NCBI GenBank assembly: GCA_021018995.1
Contig: CM037588.1
Span: 82,557,765 to 82,621,764, forward strand
Length of the DNA: 64,000 bases
Direction: 5' to 3'
Origin: Chloranthus sessilifolius
Lineage: Eukaryota > Streptophyta > Magnoliopsida > Chloranthales > Chloranthaceae
The position numbers and the translations under genes were made by a program. The notes beneath the pieces are model-generated. The model was not told the DNA's origin. It saw nothing but the letters and a program-made list of their open reading frames with translations, and did not search any database. Of the stretch, positions 43,463 to 55,465 are shown in pieces (positions within the stretch are counted from its first letter, which is position 1; every line of letters starts with the position of its first letter).

Positions 43463-44799
43463 TTGCATGTATTTTATATTTTTACTAACATTTTATTCAT
43501 TTCTTGCTTAGTTACCCCTCCGATTATGTCATTTTACTTACTCCTACTTTTACGTTACTTACGAGCCTTAGCCGATTGGTGGGCCTACTTGCGCACCGTA
43601 TTCAATTCCTTTACGTTTTCGTCATTTCAAGCACCTTAGCCGATCGGCGGGTCTACTTTTACATTGTCATTTAATTTCTTTACATTTCTGTCATTTCAAG
43701 TCCCTTAGCCGTTTGGCGGGCCTACTTGCACTTTTAATTCCATAATCTTATTCTGCTAATGAACACCGGCCAGTAGAGGCGACACGGGGTCCTCACCCCC
43801 GATCTTTGAAGTTAAGAAAATTTCCTTAAAAGTAAAATGTAAAATTAAACCAACAAAGGGGATTTAAATTGATTTTTGTGGGATAGATTTTCAAGGGTTG
43901 GGTTATTTAGGCACACATAAAAACTCTCGAAAACTCTCGGGTCTTAGTATGGTGGCAGCCCTAGTTGTGATGAAAACATAAAAGTCTCAGCCCACCTAGT
44001 ACCTAAGAAAAGTGCTTGCACTTGTGGTATATCGGGTGGGTAACCTTCTCGTTACCAAGCTTAAAACCCGGGAAAAAGAGAGCGATAGTGAACCCAATTT
44101 GGCCTCTAAACCCTTAGGATCGGTGAGGAAAGAGACGGATCATATAAACAGTCGGTCCCTGGAAGCCTAGCTTCCACAAAAGGCCAGTTTGGGGACCCAT
44201 TTCGAACTGAGGTTGATGCTATCAAAGAATCTGGAGACCCCTTTTAGTCTAGCGCCACTATTAGTTGCGCCAATGCAAAATACCCCAAAAAAACACTAGC
44301 GCAACTATTAGTTGTGCCAGCTTTAGTCTAGGAATTTTTGCTCTGGAGCCACTATTAGTTGCACCAGGTTGGTTCTACACAGCACCAGTCTAAATCTGTG
44401 GCTTATTTCACACCCCGGACTCCCCGATCAGTGCCTATAGTGCCTCTGTTTAGGCCCCACAACTTTTGACACCCAATATGCCCTCGTCGGTCAAAAGAAG
44501 GTGACTTCTTTTTTATTCGTCTCAGGGGATCGAGTTTTTTGCATTGATTTCCATGCCTTCAATAGATCAAGTGGTTTCCCTTTGATTCTTCCAAAGCGCT
44601 TCAGAACCTTTGTTGCGAAACATATTTAGGGTACGAGAGCCACCCGAGAAGGGGATTCAAAAGGCCCCGTAATCCTCATTTCTTTTCACTTATAAAAATA
44701 AAAAAAAAAATTAAAAATAAAAAACCTAAAAATAGAGTCTTGATTGGTGTCGGCACAACGACATCATTGTACCCTCTGTCATCCCGTAGGGGAAGAAGG
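43463..44799 (+). other. Element E 5' leader
   Basis: Non-coding. Contains a 68-69 bp tandem repeat (about 2.5 copies, 43565-43735, unit with CCTTAGCCG and GGGCCTACTT) and three E near-palindromes (44250-44272, 44297-44319, 44344-44366). No ATG-started ORF before 44800. Confidence 0.75.
44250..44366. repeat. Three E near-palindromes in the 5' leader
   Basis: Copies at 44250, 44297 and 44344, spaced 47 bases apart, each reading as ...GC-ACTATTAGTTG-C. Same unit as in the LTRs. Confidence 0.85.
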
Positions 44800-47340
44800 A
44801 TGAAGCTTAACAGGCCCCATTTGAGGCACCCATACTCAACCCGATACCAAGATATGTCGTGGGCTGTCGACACGGCTAATGCTGATCCCGACTCATCCCC
44901 GCCACATTCTCCAACCCATTCCCATACCGAAGAAGCTTTTACTTCCACCCCCCTTACCCAATCAACCCTCACCTTAACCGGCCCATTCGGTGCCCCTATT
45001 TTCCCTTCCACCACTTTCCAAAATACCCAAAATCTAAATTTCCCGCCATTTTCCCAAGCCATGCCTTCATCCATGGCCATCTCCAACCCATCTCACCTTC
45101 CTTCCACACCCGTTCAAAACCCATCCTCTATCTTAACAAACATACCTTATTTTCCATCCGCCCGACCCGATCCACCCACATCCATCCATACTACATTCAA
45201 TCCCCCACACACCCCCCCATTTACCCAAGTCATGCCCATCTTTTTCAAAACCATGACCAATCTTCCTCTCTCATTCTCCACCTCTATGCCCCAAACATCT
45301 TCCCCATATATGCCTAATCCATCCACCAATGCCCCATCGGATTTCTCTAATCCACCCCATATCCCACCCCTCACCCGGGCCATGCTCGATTTTACCAAGG
45401 CCAAGCCCAAATTTTCCTCTTCACACACTCCATCCATACCCCTCCAATCCTCAAATAACCCATCTCCATCCGATCCTCCTTCCATGGCCATGATGGAGGA
45501 GATGTTTCAAACCTACAATAGGTGGAAGGCCTCCCAACACATCCCCTCTCATCCCCACCGCACATCTATGGATCCATCTCATACCCTATCAAGCCTCCAT
45601 GACTCACTCCCCCATGACCCCCATCAACCCCTCATCATCCACACCATCCAAACCCCCACAACCCACATACCCAAGGCCCAATGGCCCAAAACCCCTATTT
45701 CCCACATACCCTAAGGCCCAATAGCCCAAACCCCCATTTCCCACATACACCAAGGGCCCATGGACCAATCCCAACAAGGGCCCATGGCCCAGACCAACCA
45801 AGGGCCCATGGCCCAGGACCACAAAAGGCCCATGACCTAGACCTACCAACGGCCCATGGCCCAAACCGATCAATGGCCCATGACCCAAACCAACCAAGGA
45901 CCCCGGGCCACACCTATCATGACGAAGGCTTTGTGGCCCAAGCTTCCCAAGGACCCATGGGCCAAACCTTCATAGCCCAACCCTCCCAAGGCTTCATAGC
46001 CCAAACTCAAGCCCAGCAAAACCTTGGAGCCTCACACCCATACCCTTCACAATTCCTCCAAAATTTCACCCATTCACAACCCTCATATCCAGCTCAAACC
46101 CATGCCTTACATCAACTCCAATTCACCCATATCCCAACATCCCAAAGTCAGTTTCAAGCCTTTCCCCATGCCCAATGGCCTCATCAGGCCCCACCCTAAA
46201 ACATGGTTTCCACTCATCCCATCACCTAACAAACCTTCCCACATCCCCAATGGACTCACCCAACCCCCATTCATGCCATTCCCCTCCAATCTATGCAACA
46301 CCAGCCAGAGAACCCCGCCCTCACTATACCTTATGTAGACCAGCAATATGAAGAGAATGAGATTAGAAACAGTGGAGCCTATGTTGGGGCATTGACCAGC
46401 CTTAACCCTCCTCCTATAATTACCCACCCCATGGTAGCCCAGAGTGAAGTCCAACCAACAACTGAGAAAGTGGCCTCCTTATCCAAGGAATCGAAATAGT
46501 TGAAAAAGCAGTTAGACAAAATCCAGAAGCAGTTGTTAAAGATGGGTGGTGCTGAAATCTACGCCACAGACTTCTCAGATTTGTATTTATTCGTTGAGGT
46601 CCCCTTTCCTCCCAAATTTAAAATGTCTACTTTTAACAAATACAATGGCACCGGCAATCTCATAGCACACCTCAAGTCTTATTGTGGGGACATGTGCCAG
46701 TATGGTGGAGATGAAAGACTATTGATAAAGGTCTTTCAGAAAAGTTTTACCGGTCCAGCCTTGAGATGGTTTACATCTTTGGAACCATCTATGTTGAAAA
46801 CTTGGAAGGACTTGACGCACTTGTTTCAGGAACAATATGTCTACAATATAGACATTGAACCACATAAGTCAGACTTGGCCCGTTTGAAGCAGAACCCGAA
46901 TAAGACCTTTAACGATTATTTGTGGCATTGGAGAGTGTTGGCAGCTCAGGTTAGAAACAGGATACCTAATGATGAACAAATAGAAATGATTTTAAAAAAT
47001 ACTCTGCCAGTAATCTCAGACTTTTTAGTGTACCAGCTATAGTCTACCTTTGCTGATCTGGTAAGGAACACCAATCGCTGTGAAGATGCTATCAGGGAAG
47101 GTCGCCTCAACAAGAATGCACCGAATGGAGCCAGTGGGGTTAGAAGGTTTTCAAAATAAAGAAATAAGAAGAGAATAGGGGCCGATGTCTAGAACATTGC
47201 CAACACCATGCCCAATAATAATATAACCCTATTCCAATTTCAAGTAGCCTAGCCAACACTAATTAGAACTGAGCAGATATAGAGAGCAAGGAATAGACAA
47301 GGAATACAGATGACTCTGGAGCAGAGGAGAGCCTGCTACG
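44800..47340 (+). pseudogene. gag: Element E gag with long Pro-rich N-terminus
   Basis: ATG 44800 opens a Pro/Ser/Thr/His-rich region (about 300 residues) to a TAA at 45712, then in the same frame a 24-bp tandem repeat coding QGPMAQTN-like units (45751-45894). A shift near 45900-45930 leads to the frame with QGFIAQTQAQ and, after stops at about 46225 and 46497, the capsid-like core (46500-47042): PPKFKMSTFNKYNGTGN, GPALRWFTSLE, WKDLTHLFQEQY and LKQNPNKTFNDYLWHW, all typical of Tat gag. Stop at 47040 and more after it. A zinc knuckle near 47340-47540 is too decayed to call. Confidence 0.88.
45751..45894 (+). repeat. 24-bp minisatellite in E gag
   Basis: Six exact-length 24-bp units (first at 45751, then 45775, 45799, 45823, 45847, 45871), consensus CAAGGGCCCATGGCCCAGAC plus four bases. 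The period is a multiple of three, so each unit adds eight residues. The unit contains GGGCCC and CCATGG palindromes. The antisense reading frame over it is a by-product. Confidence 0.9.
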
Positions 47341-47342
47341 AC

Positions 47343-48480
47343 TGAGTGTTTACACCCCTAGGGCAATCATTAAGTGTACTTTTACCTTTACTAATAGAAA
47401 AGGGATTAGTTACCACTCGTCAACCGCAACCTCCTCCTCACCCAATCTAAAAGAATTATGACCCTAATACTCACTATAATTTTCATTAGGTTCCGAGTCA
47501 CCTAACTGATCATTGCTTCCCATTGAAGCATACAATCTAGGATTTAATTAATGCTGGGAAAATCATTCCACCTGCACCTTCTCAAGTAATCCGACACGTG
47601 AATATTCATCAGGTGCCATTACCCCCACTTCCTATCGAAGGAGTAGGTCCTAGACCCACCATCGGGATGATAGAAGAATGTGAGAAGGAATTTGAATTTG
47701 ATCCATTAGATTACATCAGTGATTGGGAGAGCTATGTGGCACCATTGCCGAGAAATTATGAAGAAAGGAATATTAGGGTGATTGAACCCCTGAGTTTGTT
47801 GGATTATTTCCCAAACCCAGCACCACGAGTTGAATCCTTAGATCTTAGGGCTTATTTATCACCACCCACACCTATCAATTATGTGCATATAAATGCATAT
47901 CAACCATATAATACCACCCCCATCAATTACTCGATGGCCCATCAGGGCCCCAATCCCCTGCCAGCACCTATCAGCTACCAATGGCCTACTCCTACCCCTT
48001 TACCCCCGGTGCAACCACCCACAAGCTCCACCAACCCCATCTGGTCCAATTTTACACCCAACCATCTATCACCAAAGTAAATCAAGTGTTACCCACACCT
48101 CCAGAGCTCGTTGTGCAAGTACATCTGATACCAATAGCTATACCATTTCATATTTTGGGACCAACCTACAATCCTTATCAGGTCCTGCTGAGTCATTAAC
48201 AAACATATATTAATACTGGCAGCAATAGAAAAGGGGCAGTGGATATTGTTACCTAATTCGAGAAGATTTTAGAGCAGCCAGAAGCACCGACAGCAGCGCA
48301 AGCCCAACCAGAAGGAAAGAAAGATAGTATTATTAATCATTTTGAAAAAATGAGTCAAGAACATATACTAGAGACTCAGCTGAGAAGGATGCCAGCTCAC
48401 ATCACTATATGAGATCTGTTAATGACGTTCCCACTCCATTTTTAAGCATTAATGGGGGCATTAAAAAATACGCATGTATC
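47343..48480 (+). pseudogene. Element E gag-protease connector
   Basis: Contains DHCFPLKHTI and DLINAGKI (about 47505-47560), the usual segment after the Tat zinc knuckle. An open part follows (47598-48080) that is Pro/Tyr-rich at its end (PPLPIEGVGPRP, DYISDWESY, PTPINYVHINAY). No domain recognised. Likely part of the gag-pol polyprotein. Confidence 0.65.
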
Positions 48481-49070
48481 GCTTCAGGTTAGCCCAGATG
48501 AAGTCGGGCAAATAATCGGTCAAGTAATGGCTCCAAATGCCATTTTATTTTAAGATGTCGATTTACCGAATGAGGGAACTAGTCACTCCAAATTCGTTAA
48601 CAATACTATGAAATATGGAAATATGATAATCCCGCTAGTTTTGATTGACAATGAGTCCGCTTTAAACATATATCCACTGAGAACCACCACTAAGATTGGG
48701 GTAGATCCATGTATGCTGAGACTCACAAGAACCAGTGCCCGAGGTTTTGACAATACGAGGAGAGAAATAATGGGAGAAGCTGACATTGAGCTATTAATTG
48801 GGCTAATGACCTTCTCCATATTATTTCAACTGATGGACATCAAATCTTTATTTTATTGGGATGCCCCTGGTTGCATGAGGTCGGAGCAATACCATCGACG
48901 ATGCACCAAAAGCTCAAGTTTGCATCCTAGCATAAGATTATCACTATCATCGGTGGGTGGCACAGTGAGAGAAAAAGCCACCAACGATGTCGAAAAGCCC
49001 AAATTGTTGGATGTGCCACACATCGCTAAGGATGCGACCTCCACAGCTTCGAGTATGAGGTATCAATAGT
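48481..49070 (+). pseudogene. pol: Element E aspartic protease domain
   Basis: Motifs LQVSPDEVGQ, DLPNEGTSH and, at about 48640, the active site IDNESALN, where other Tat proteases have DNG: the Gly is Glu here (GGG->GAG likely). After a shift near 48845 the end LLGCPWLHEVGAIPST follows. A stop at about 48560 precedes the core. Confidence 0.83.
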
Positions 49071-49084
49071 ACTCTCAGAGCCCA

Positions 49085-49260
49085 TTGAGAACATCATTCC
49101 AAGAATCGGAGGTGGAATGGTAGCGACAGTGGCCATGCTCCAAAAGTGGGACTATAAAGAAGGAAGAGGACTAGCGCCCTGATTGCAAGGCAGAAAAGAT
49201 CCTGTCACAGCCCAAGGTGGTCAGAAAGTCGGGTTTGGGCTAGGTTACAATCCTATAGAA
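49085..49260 (+). pseudogene. pol: Element E G-patch domain
   Basis: Gly-rich segment with KWDYKEGRGLAP, VGFGLGYNP and a TAG (about 49180) between them. G-patch domains between protease and RT are a known feature of Tat/Ogre elements; they are thought to bind nucleic acid. Confidence 0.65.
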
Positions 49261-49989
49261 TAAGAGATACGAGAGGCTAAAGAAAAAGCCCACACAACGG
49301 CAGCTGTAAGAGCTAGAGGAATACACATAGAGGAAAAACCCCGTCTTAGGCCTCACATAAGGAATTTATTGATGAGCACCGGGGTTGTAAAGATTGACTG
49401 AAATGGGGTAACCCATTTAACCCCACATAAACCTATAGCACTGATCCACCCCAGCAATCCCCACATCGCCCTTCCCAACATGGAGATAGACTTGGCTGTG
49501 TTATCCCTCTTTGAGGAATGACGGTTCATAGCTGAACAAACTCCCCCTGTGGTGACTCACCATAAAATTGTGTTAACGTTTGAGGATTTCATCTTTGACG
49601 AAATGGGGATTAACATGATGGAGGCTGACTCTGAAGAGCCATATCAGTTAGCACCCTCCATCCAAACAGGTAAAGGAGCGGCCTCTCAGGTACACAACTG
49701 GGCATCTTTTCCCCAAACTTTGGAAGCGGGGAGTGACCGAACATTTGGCACCCGTTACCCAAAAAAAAATAACCTATAAAAAGTGAGATAAGCCCTTGGT
49801 AGGTAATACCTTGTATATACACAGACTCGTGCTGCTAAGGGTCCATCTCCGAAGAAAATAAAAATCTCAAAAACATTGAAAAAATACAATGTCTAAAAAC
49901 ATTGTCATTTAAAATTCCAAATAAAATCCCATAAAAAGATGCCTTAATTGAAATACCCGTCCCACGTAGAATCGACCCCTTTCCTATAG

Positions 49990-51060
49990 AAATACAAGAA
50001 GAGGTAAGGGTTACGAGTCTGGATGAGGATGTCTCTTTGGAGGAGCTCCTTGACTGGTTTGCCAAATTTGAGCATGGCCCTACCTCCATTGTGGAACAAA
50101 TCAAGGACGTTAATCTAGGGACTGAGGAGATTCCCTGAATTACCAAAATCATAATGCCACTATCTCTCAAAGAAAGAAAAAGCATGATCGACTTCCTTCG
50201 GTCATACCAAGACATTTTTTTCTAGTCATACGAGGACATGGCTGGTCTGGACACCGATTTGGTTGAGCATGAGTTGCCTCTCTCCCCTGATATGAAGTCA
50301 GTGAAGCAGAAGTTGAGATGTCTCTGACCCAAGTGGATATTAAAAGTTAAGGATAAGGTCATCAAGCAGTATGGCGCGGGGTTCGTCATGGTATGTAAGT
50401 ACCCGCAGTGGCTAGCTAATATTGTTTCTGTGCCGAAGAAGGATGGAAAGGTATGCATGTGTATCGATTTTCATAATTTGAACAAGGTGAGCCCGAAGGA
50501 TGACTTCCCATTGCCGCACATCGACATCTTAGTCGATAACACTACTAAGCATGGGATGCTTTCTTTTTGGACGGATTCTTAGGATACAATCAGATTTGGA
50601 TGGCAGAGGCAGATCGAGAGAAGACGACATTTATCACCCCTTAGGGAACCTTTTGCTACTGAGTCATGCCATTCGGGCTGAAGAATGTCAGCGCAACGTA
50701 CCAGAGAGCGATGAATGCACTATTTCACGACATGATGCACCGAGAAATTGAAGTATAAGTTGATGACATGATAGCCAAGTGATCGGAGCAAAGCAATCAC
50801 CTGGTAAACCTCCAGAAGCTATTAGAGAGGTTGAGAAAGTACAGGTTATGTCTGAATCCACAGAAGTGCGCATTTGGCGCCATGTCAGGGAAACTATTGG
50901 GATTCATCAGCGGGAGAGGGATCGAGGTGGACCCTGTCAAAGTTAAAGCTATCACAGAAATGCCGTCACCATCTACTAAGAAAGAAGTTAGAGGGTTCTT
51001 AGGTAAAATATAATATATCAGTCGATTAATTACATAGCTAACTCCAATCTGCACACTGAT
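49990..51060 (+). pseudogene. pol: Element E reverse transcriptase
   Basis: Motifs: DIFF-stop-SYEDMAGLD, LVEHELPL, NIVSVPKKDGKVCMCIDFHNLN and SPKDDFPLPHIDILVDNT. After a shift near 50565 come LDGFLGYNQIWMAEADREKTTF, MPFGLKNVSATYQRAM and FHDMM. In the catalytic YVDD the Tyr codon is TAA (about 50757), leaving VDDM. A second shift follows, then KYRLCLNPQKCAFGAMSGKLLGF. At least four stops. Confidence 0.9.
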
Positions 51061-51115
51061 CTTCAAGCTACTTTGATAGAACTCGCTCGTTGAATGGAAC
51101 GACGATTGTCAGGTA

Positions 51116-51600
51116 ATGTTAGATAAAATCAAAAGCTACCTCCTCAACCCACCTGTGTTAGTACCAACCGATCCTGGGAGACCACTCTTGATGTATCTCT
51201 CCACGGCGGAAGTCTCGATGGGATGTGTCTTAGGGCCGCATGATAAGATGGGGAAAAGAGAGTTGGCCATCTACTACCTGAGCAAGAAGTTTACTAATTA
51301 TGAGACGCGCTATTCTCATCTGGAGAAAGAATGCTTGGCTCTTATTTGGTCTACTCAGAGGCTCCGCCATTACTTGCCATCCCAAGCCATTCTACTTTTG
51401 GCCCGAATTGACCCATTGAAATACCTGTTTGAGAAGCCGACTCTCATTGGACGGACTGCATGATGGCAACTTTTATTGTCTGAGTTTGACATCACATACG
51501 TCACTCAGATGTCAATCAAGGGGCAAGCACTTGCTAATCATCTTGCTGACAACCCCTTACTAGATTATGAGCCTTTGAGAACAAAGTTTCCCGTTGAGGA
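51116..51600 (+). pseudogene. pol: Element E first RNase H domain
   Basis: LLMYLSTAEVSMGCVLGPHD (the catalytic Asp expected near LYLA.D is not evident), ELAIYYLSKKFTNYETRYSHLEKECLALIW with the Glu, and LRHYLPSQAILLLARIDPLKYLFEKP. Standard Ty3/gypsy RNase H position. TGA at about 51462. Confidence 0.85.
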
Positions 51601-51639
51601 CATCCTATTCATGACGGAAGACGTAACTGAGGAAGCAAA

Positions 51640-51970
51640 AGACTCATGGGTAATGCACATTGACGGGGCAATAAATGCCAAATCTAGCAACAACATGTAC
51701 CAGTCTCTATCGAGCTCAACTTCCCTTGCACTAACAATATGGCCGAGTACGAAGCTTGTGTCGCTGGTTTGTAGGCGGTTCTCAATCTGAATGTAACTCA
51801 CCTTTAGGTATTTGGCGATTCGCAGTTGATCATATGCCAGGTGAATGGAGAGTGGAAGACGAAAGACAAAAAATTAATCCCCTACCATGAGCACCTCAAG
51901 GATCTGATAGCTTTCTTCTAAGACGTGACGTTCTCATATGTCCTTGAATAAGAAATCACTTTATCGATGT
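51640..51970 (+). pseudogene. pol: Element E second (archaeal-type) RNase H domain
   Basis: WVMHIDGAINAKSSN carries the first Asp. After a shift near 51700 come NNMAEYEACVAGL (Glu), VFGDSQLIICQVNGEW (Asp) and DLIAFF; then the linker to integrase with ATLASM. An extra RNase H of this archaeal-like type between RNase H and integrase is diagnostic of Tat elements. Confidence 0.85.
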
Positions 51971-53330
51971 GCTAGCAACTTTGGCATCAATGATAGAAAT
52001 CTCATATGGTGCTAAGTTGAGGCCAATCATGATCGAGCAAAGGAATGAGTTGGCCTTCTGCCTCCATATTGAGGAACCTACACAGCCTGATGATGAGCCA
52101 CCTTGGTTCTCAAATATCAAGAATTTCCTCGAGACTCTAACTTTCCCTGAGGGTACGTCCAAGACGGACCAACGAACCATTCAACATCTAGCAACAGGCC
52201 ATGTCATTTGTGGGGAATGCCTTTACAAGCAATCCTATAATAACATTTTGCTCAGGTGCCTTACTGAATGCAAAGTGATCAACATCATGAAGGAGATCCA
52301 CGAGGGAGAATGCGGTGCCCATGTCAGTGGTCACATGCTCACTAAAAAAATTCTATGCCAGGGATACTTTTGGACCACTATGGAATCAAATGGTTGCAAG
52401 CATGTTAAGAAATGCTACAAGTGTCAGGAACACTCCAGTCTGATACACGCTCTTGCCATCGGACTTCACTGTATGATCACTCCTTGGCCATTTGCTACCT
52501 GGGGCCTTGACATTGTCGGAATGATTAATCCAAAAGCATCAAATGGACATCAGTTCATCCTCGTTGCCATTGAATACTTTACCAAGTGGGTAGAAGCAAT
52601 ATCATATGCCAACATCACGGCCAGTCACGTCGAGAAGTTTCTCAAGAATAATATTGTGTGCCGATTTGGGGTACCCAAGGATATCTCACAAACTTTGCAA
52701 ATAAGCGCATCCGAGCCTTCTGTGAGTAATACAAGATCAAGCACCATAGCTCATCACCTTATCGGCCTAAGACCAATGGAGTCGTGGAAGCTTCGAATTG
52801 GACAGTCATCCGCATCCTCGAGAAAATGGTCATCATTTACCAAGATTAGAGCGAAATGCTATCATTTTCTTTGTAGGCCTACAGAACATCGATCCATACC
52901 GCTACAAGGGCGACACCATTCTCCCTTGTGTATGGAACTGAGGTTGTCCTACCGGTAAAGGTTGTTGTACCCTCGCTCCGAATCCACATGGAATCAGGCT
53001 TACCCGAAGCAGAGAGAGAGAGAGAGAGATCCCACTTTAAACAATTGAATCTACTAGACGAGAAAAGACTCCTAGCCTTGTGTCATACTCAAGTTTACTG
53101 GGGGTGAATCGCACGCACTTACAATAAATGTGTCTGCGGTCGAGATCTGAAGATAGGAGACACTTTGCTGAAAAAGATCTTCCCATCCCTCCATGCCGAT
53201 CAGAGAGGGAAATTCAAGTCGAACTGGGAGGGACCTTACATCATCCGAGAAGTGCTGCCGGGATGTGCTATCCGCGTCTCCACCATAGACAAAGATCATC
53301 TTTCTTAGCCCATCAATGCTGGATATGTCC
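51971..53330 (+). pseudogene. pol: Element E integrase, second catalytic Asp deleted
   Basis: Zinc site IHEGECGAHVSGHM...CKHVKKCYKCQEH, then core with the first Asp in WGLDIVGMINP and FTKWVEAISYANIT. Near 52681-52690 (CRFGVPKDIS) a small out-of-frame deletion removes the SDNG segment that contains the second Asp. The frame after it reads NFANKRIRAFCE, KTNGVVEASNW with the Glu, ATPFSLVYGTE and LPVKV. Stops and a (GA)n run (53011-53029) follow. The C-terminal part ends near 53330. Confidence 0.88.
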
Positions 53331-54883
53331 AATAGTTCTACGCTTAGTCTATCGCGATAAGAGAAGTATTGGTGAAACAGATACGCGACTACTTAAGAAC
53401 CACTCAAAAGAGGCCATTATTCCATGCACAGTAGCCAAAAACCATCCCTAAAAATGATGATATCCTTTGCTATCCCATTTTGAGCCTGGGCCTTTCTTTC
53501 AATAAACCCCTTCTCTGAAAAAGAAAAAGCGTGTACATATACAAAAGCAAAAAGAAAAAAATATATGGGGCATGTATGGTAAGATTGCCCAAGGAAGAAA
53601 GTATGCCATGAAAAAATTGAAATCATATCAAGGAAACCTTCTTAGCCCAGCATACCTTCAAATCATAATCTAACCCATGGCCAAGCTACACCCTGAAGAA
53701 AGCCCTCTTTTTAGGTTCACAAGCAGTCATAGTATCAGTTAAATCAACACAAGTAGAGTTGTGAGACGACATAAGAACCCCATCTAGCCGGCTATGATGG
53801 AATCGACGTCTATGACGTGGCCCTTGAAAAAAAAATGAATGACAGAAATAAAAAGATAATAAATAAAAATACAAACTCAAAGCAAGATGGACATGGTGAA
53901 AACCTGAAAGGGCGCTATAGGTAAAAACAGTGAGTTTGTGCGGACCAGGTGAAAACTTAAAAGGGCGCTTGGGGTAAGAGAGCTAAACTGATGGACGTGG
54001 TTAAAACTTGAAAGGGCACTGTGGGTAAAAAGAGGACAAAATGGGTACGATGAACCCACCTTGGGCGTTGTGAGTAATAGCATTGAATAATTAAAAAGAA
54101 AAAAAAAGTTGAAAAAGAAAGGTTTGAATTGATTGATAAGATTGATGTTGGAGGAGCCCTCTTGGTTACTCTCCCTGATCCCCTTTTTCTGACTGCGCCA
54201 CTCATGCTAGTTCAATCGGGCCCCGACCAGTATTGTCTTAATGAAACTGCTTTGTCAAACGTATGACTCAAGGTAAGGAGAAAGGTTTGACTCAATCCAA
54301 AGGGATTAACATTCCAGCCTTGGTAAAGCTGCTGAAACTCACCCAGACCCGACCATTTAAAAGGGGTTTGACCATGCTCAAAGGACGACCCGAGATCTCC
54401 CCCTGTGATTGAGGCATCAAACCCAACAAAAAGAAAATAAAGGACAGGGCGGAAGGCTCCTTTTGTCAAAGATAATAATTTCCCTTTTCCATTTCCATGC
54501 CCAGGCTGTGCACATTCCAAAAACAGACCCATCAATCAAAAAAAAAAACACAACAAAAAAAGAGAAGTCTTTGTAAATATAATAGATTTTCCTTTTCCAT
54601 TTACAACTGCATCACTTACACCACATCCCAAAAAATAGTCGGCGTAATGTCTTTCTTTCTTTCTTTCTTTCTTTCCTTTTACAAAAGCTGAGAAAAATAA
54701 AAAAAAAAACATAAAGAAAATATGTATACCAAAAAAATGTGAATCTATAAAGGGGTTTCTTACGCCCCTTTTTCGTGTATCTAATCTATGCAAAAAGATA
54801 TATGTGCAGGAGGGAATCAACGGCCCAGCTCACGCTTCAAGGCACTAATCTCAGTGAGAAAACCATCCTCCCGGACATTCTGC
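53331..54883 (+). other. Element E 3' region, first part
   Basis: No convincing ORF. 53885-54088 holds about four diverged direct repeats of 46-57 bp (unit with GGTGAAAACCTGAAAGGGCG and GGTAAAAA). A (CTTT)n run is at 54648-54676. The rest is AT-rich without other features. Confidence 0.7.
53885..54088 (+). repeat. Four diverged ~50-bp direct repeats
   Basis: Units start near 53885, 53942, 53990 and 54043. Shared core: GTGAAAACCTGAAAGGGCGC, then GGGTAAAAA. The last copy is the most diverged. Confidence 0.75.
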
Positions 54884-55465
54884 TTAGTCAACCAACAACC
54901 ATGCATGCAAGCTCTTGTACCTCTTCCGAGAAGCATCAGTACCCCCATGAGCAACGTTCAAGGATCCTTCCAAACGAAGGACCTCGCTCTCAGCTATGCC
55001 AGCTCTAGTCTCTGCTACCTCTGCTCTAACTTTCTCTTGTGCTAAAAGCTCTTGCATGACCCTCTTCTCAGCAACCAATAGCTCAATGCGAGCATGAAGT
55101 GCCATATCCTTCTTCGGCTAGGGGCCTCCCATGTAAGTACCCTCCGTCTGATCTAGATGATCAGCAGCAGGCTACTCAGCCAATAGCTAAGCCTCATACT
55201 CTGGGAAAGACTGAACTGAATCTCCCTGCTCCATATCACACATCAGCGTCGACTGACGCGTCTCCCAAAAAGCAGGATTTCGATCCACGTCCCTAGAGGA
55301 CCCCCTAAAAAAGATCAAGTCGCATAGAGGGGGTACCTCGCAAGGCACCTGCTGAGAGTAGCCGAATTGACGCAACACCCTGAATGGGTAGTAGAAGGTG
55401 CTGCCAGTCAATCCTAGGAGGGTGATGCCCTCACGGTCGTTGGAGGGGTGAGCAGCCGAATTGAC
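54884..55465 (-). pseudogene. Element E antisense ORF, unknown function
   Basis: A minus-strand frame between pol and the 3' LTR, opposite to the element. From 55465 down: REGITLLGLTGSTFYYPFR, VLRQFGYSQQVP, then an acidic region, stops at about 55188, 55173 and 55119, and in the same frame a Glu/Ala/Arg-rich coiled coil (ALHARIELLVAEKRVMQEL, EVAETRAGIAESEVLRLEG) ending at 54884. The RQFG..Q.VP motif resembles those of plant mobile-domain proteins and of antisense genes known in Tat elements such as Grande. An upstream limit is unclear. Confidence 0.6.

Noticed and set aside
45604-45897. Minus-strand ORF with GLGHGPL repeats
   Set aside because: It is the complement of the 24-bp minisatellite in E gag; the repeat creates an open frame on both strands.
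54648-54676. (CTTT)n microsatellite as regulatory element
   Set aside because: Simple repeat without conservation; recorded only as sequence content.
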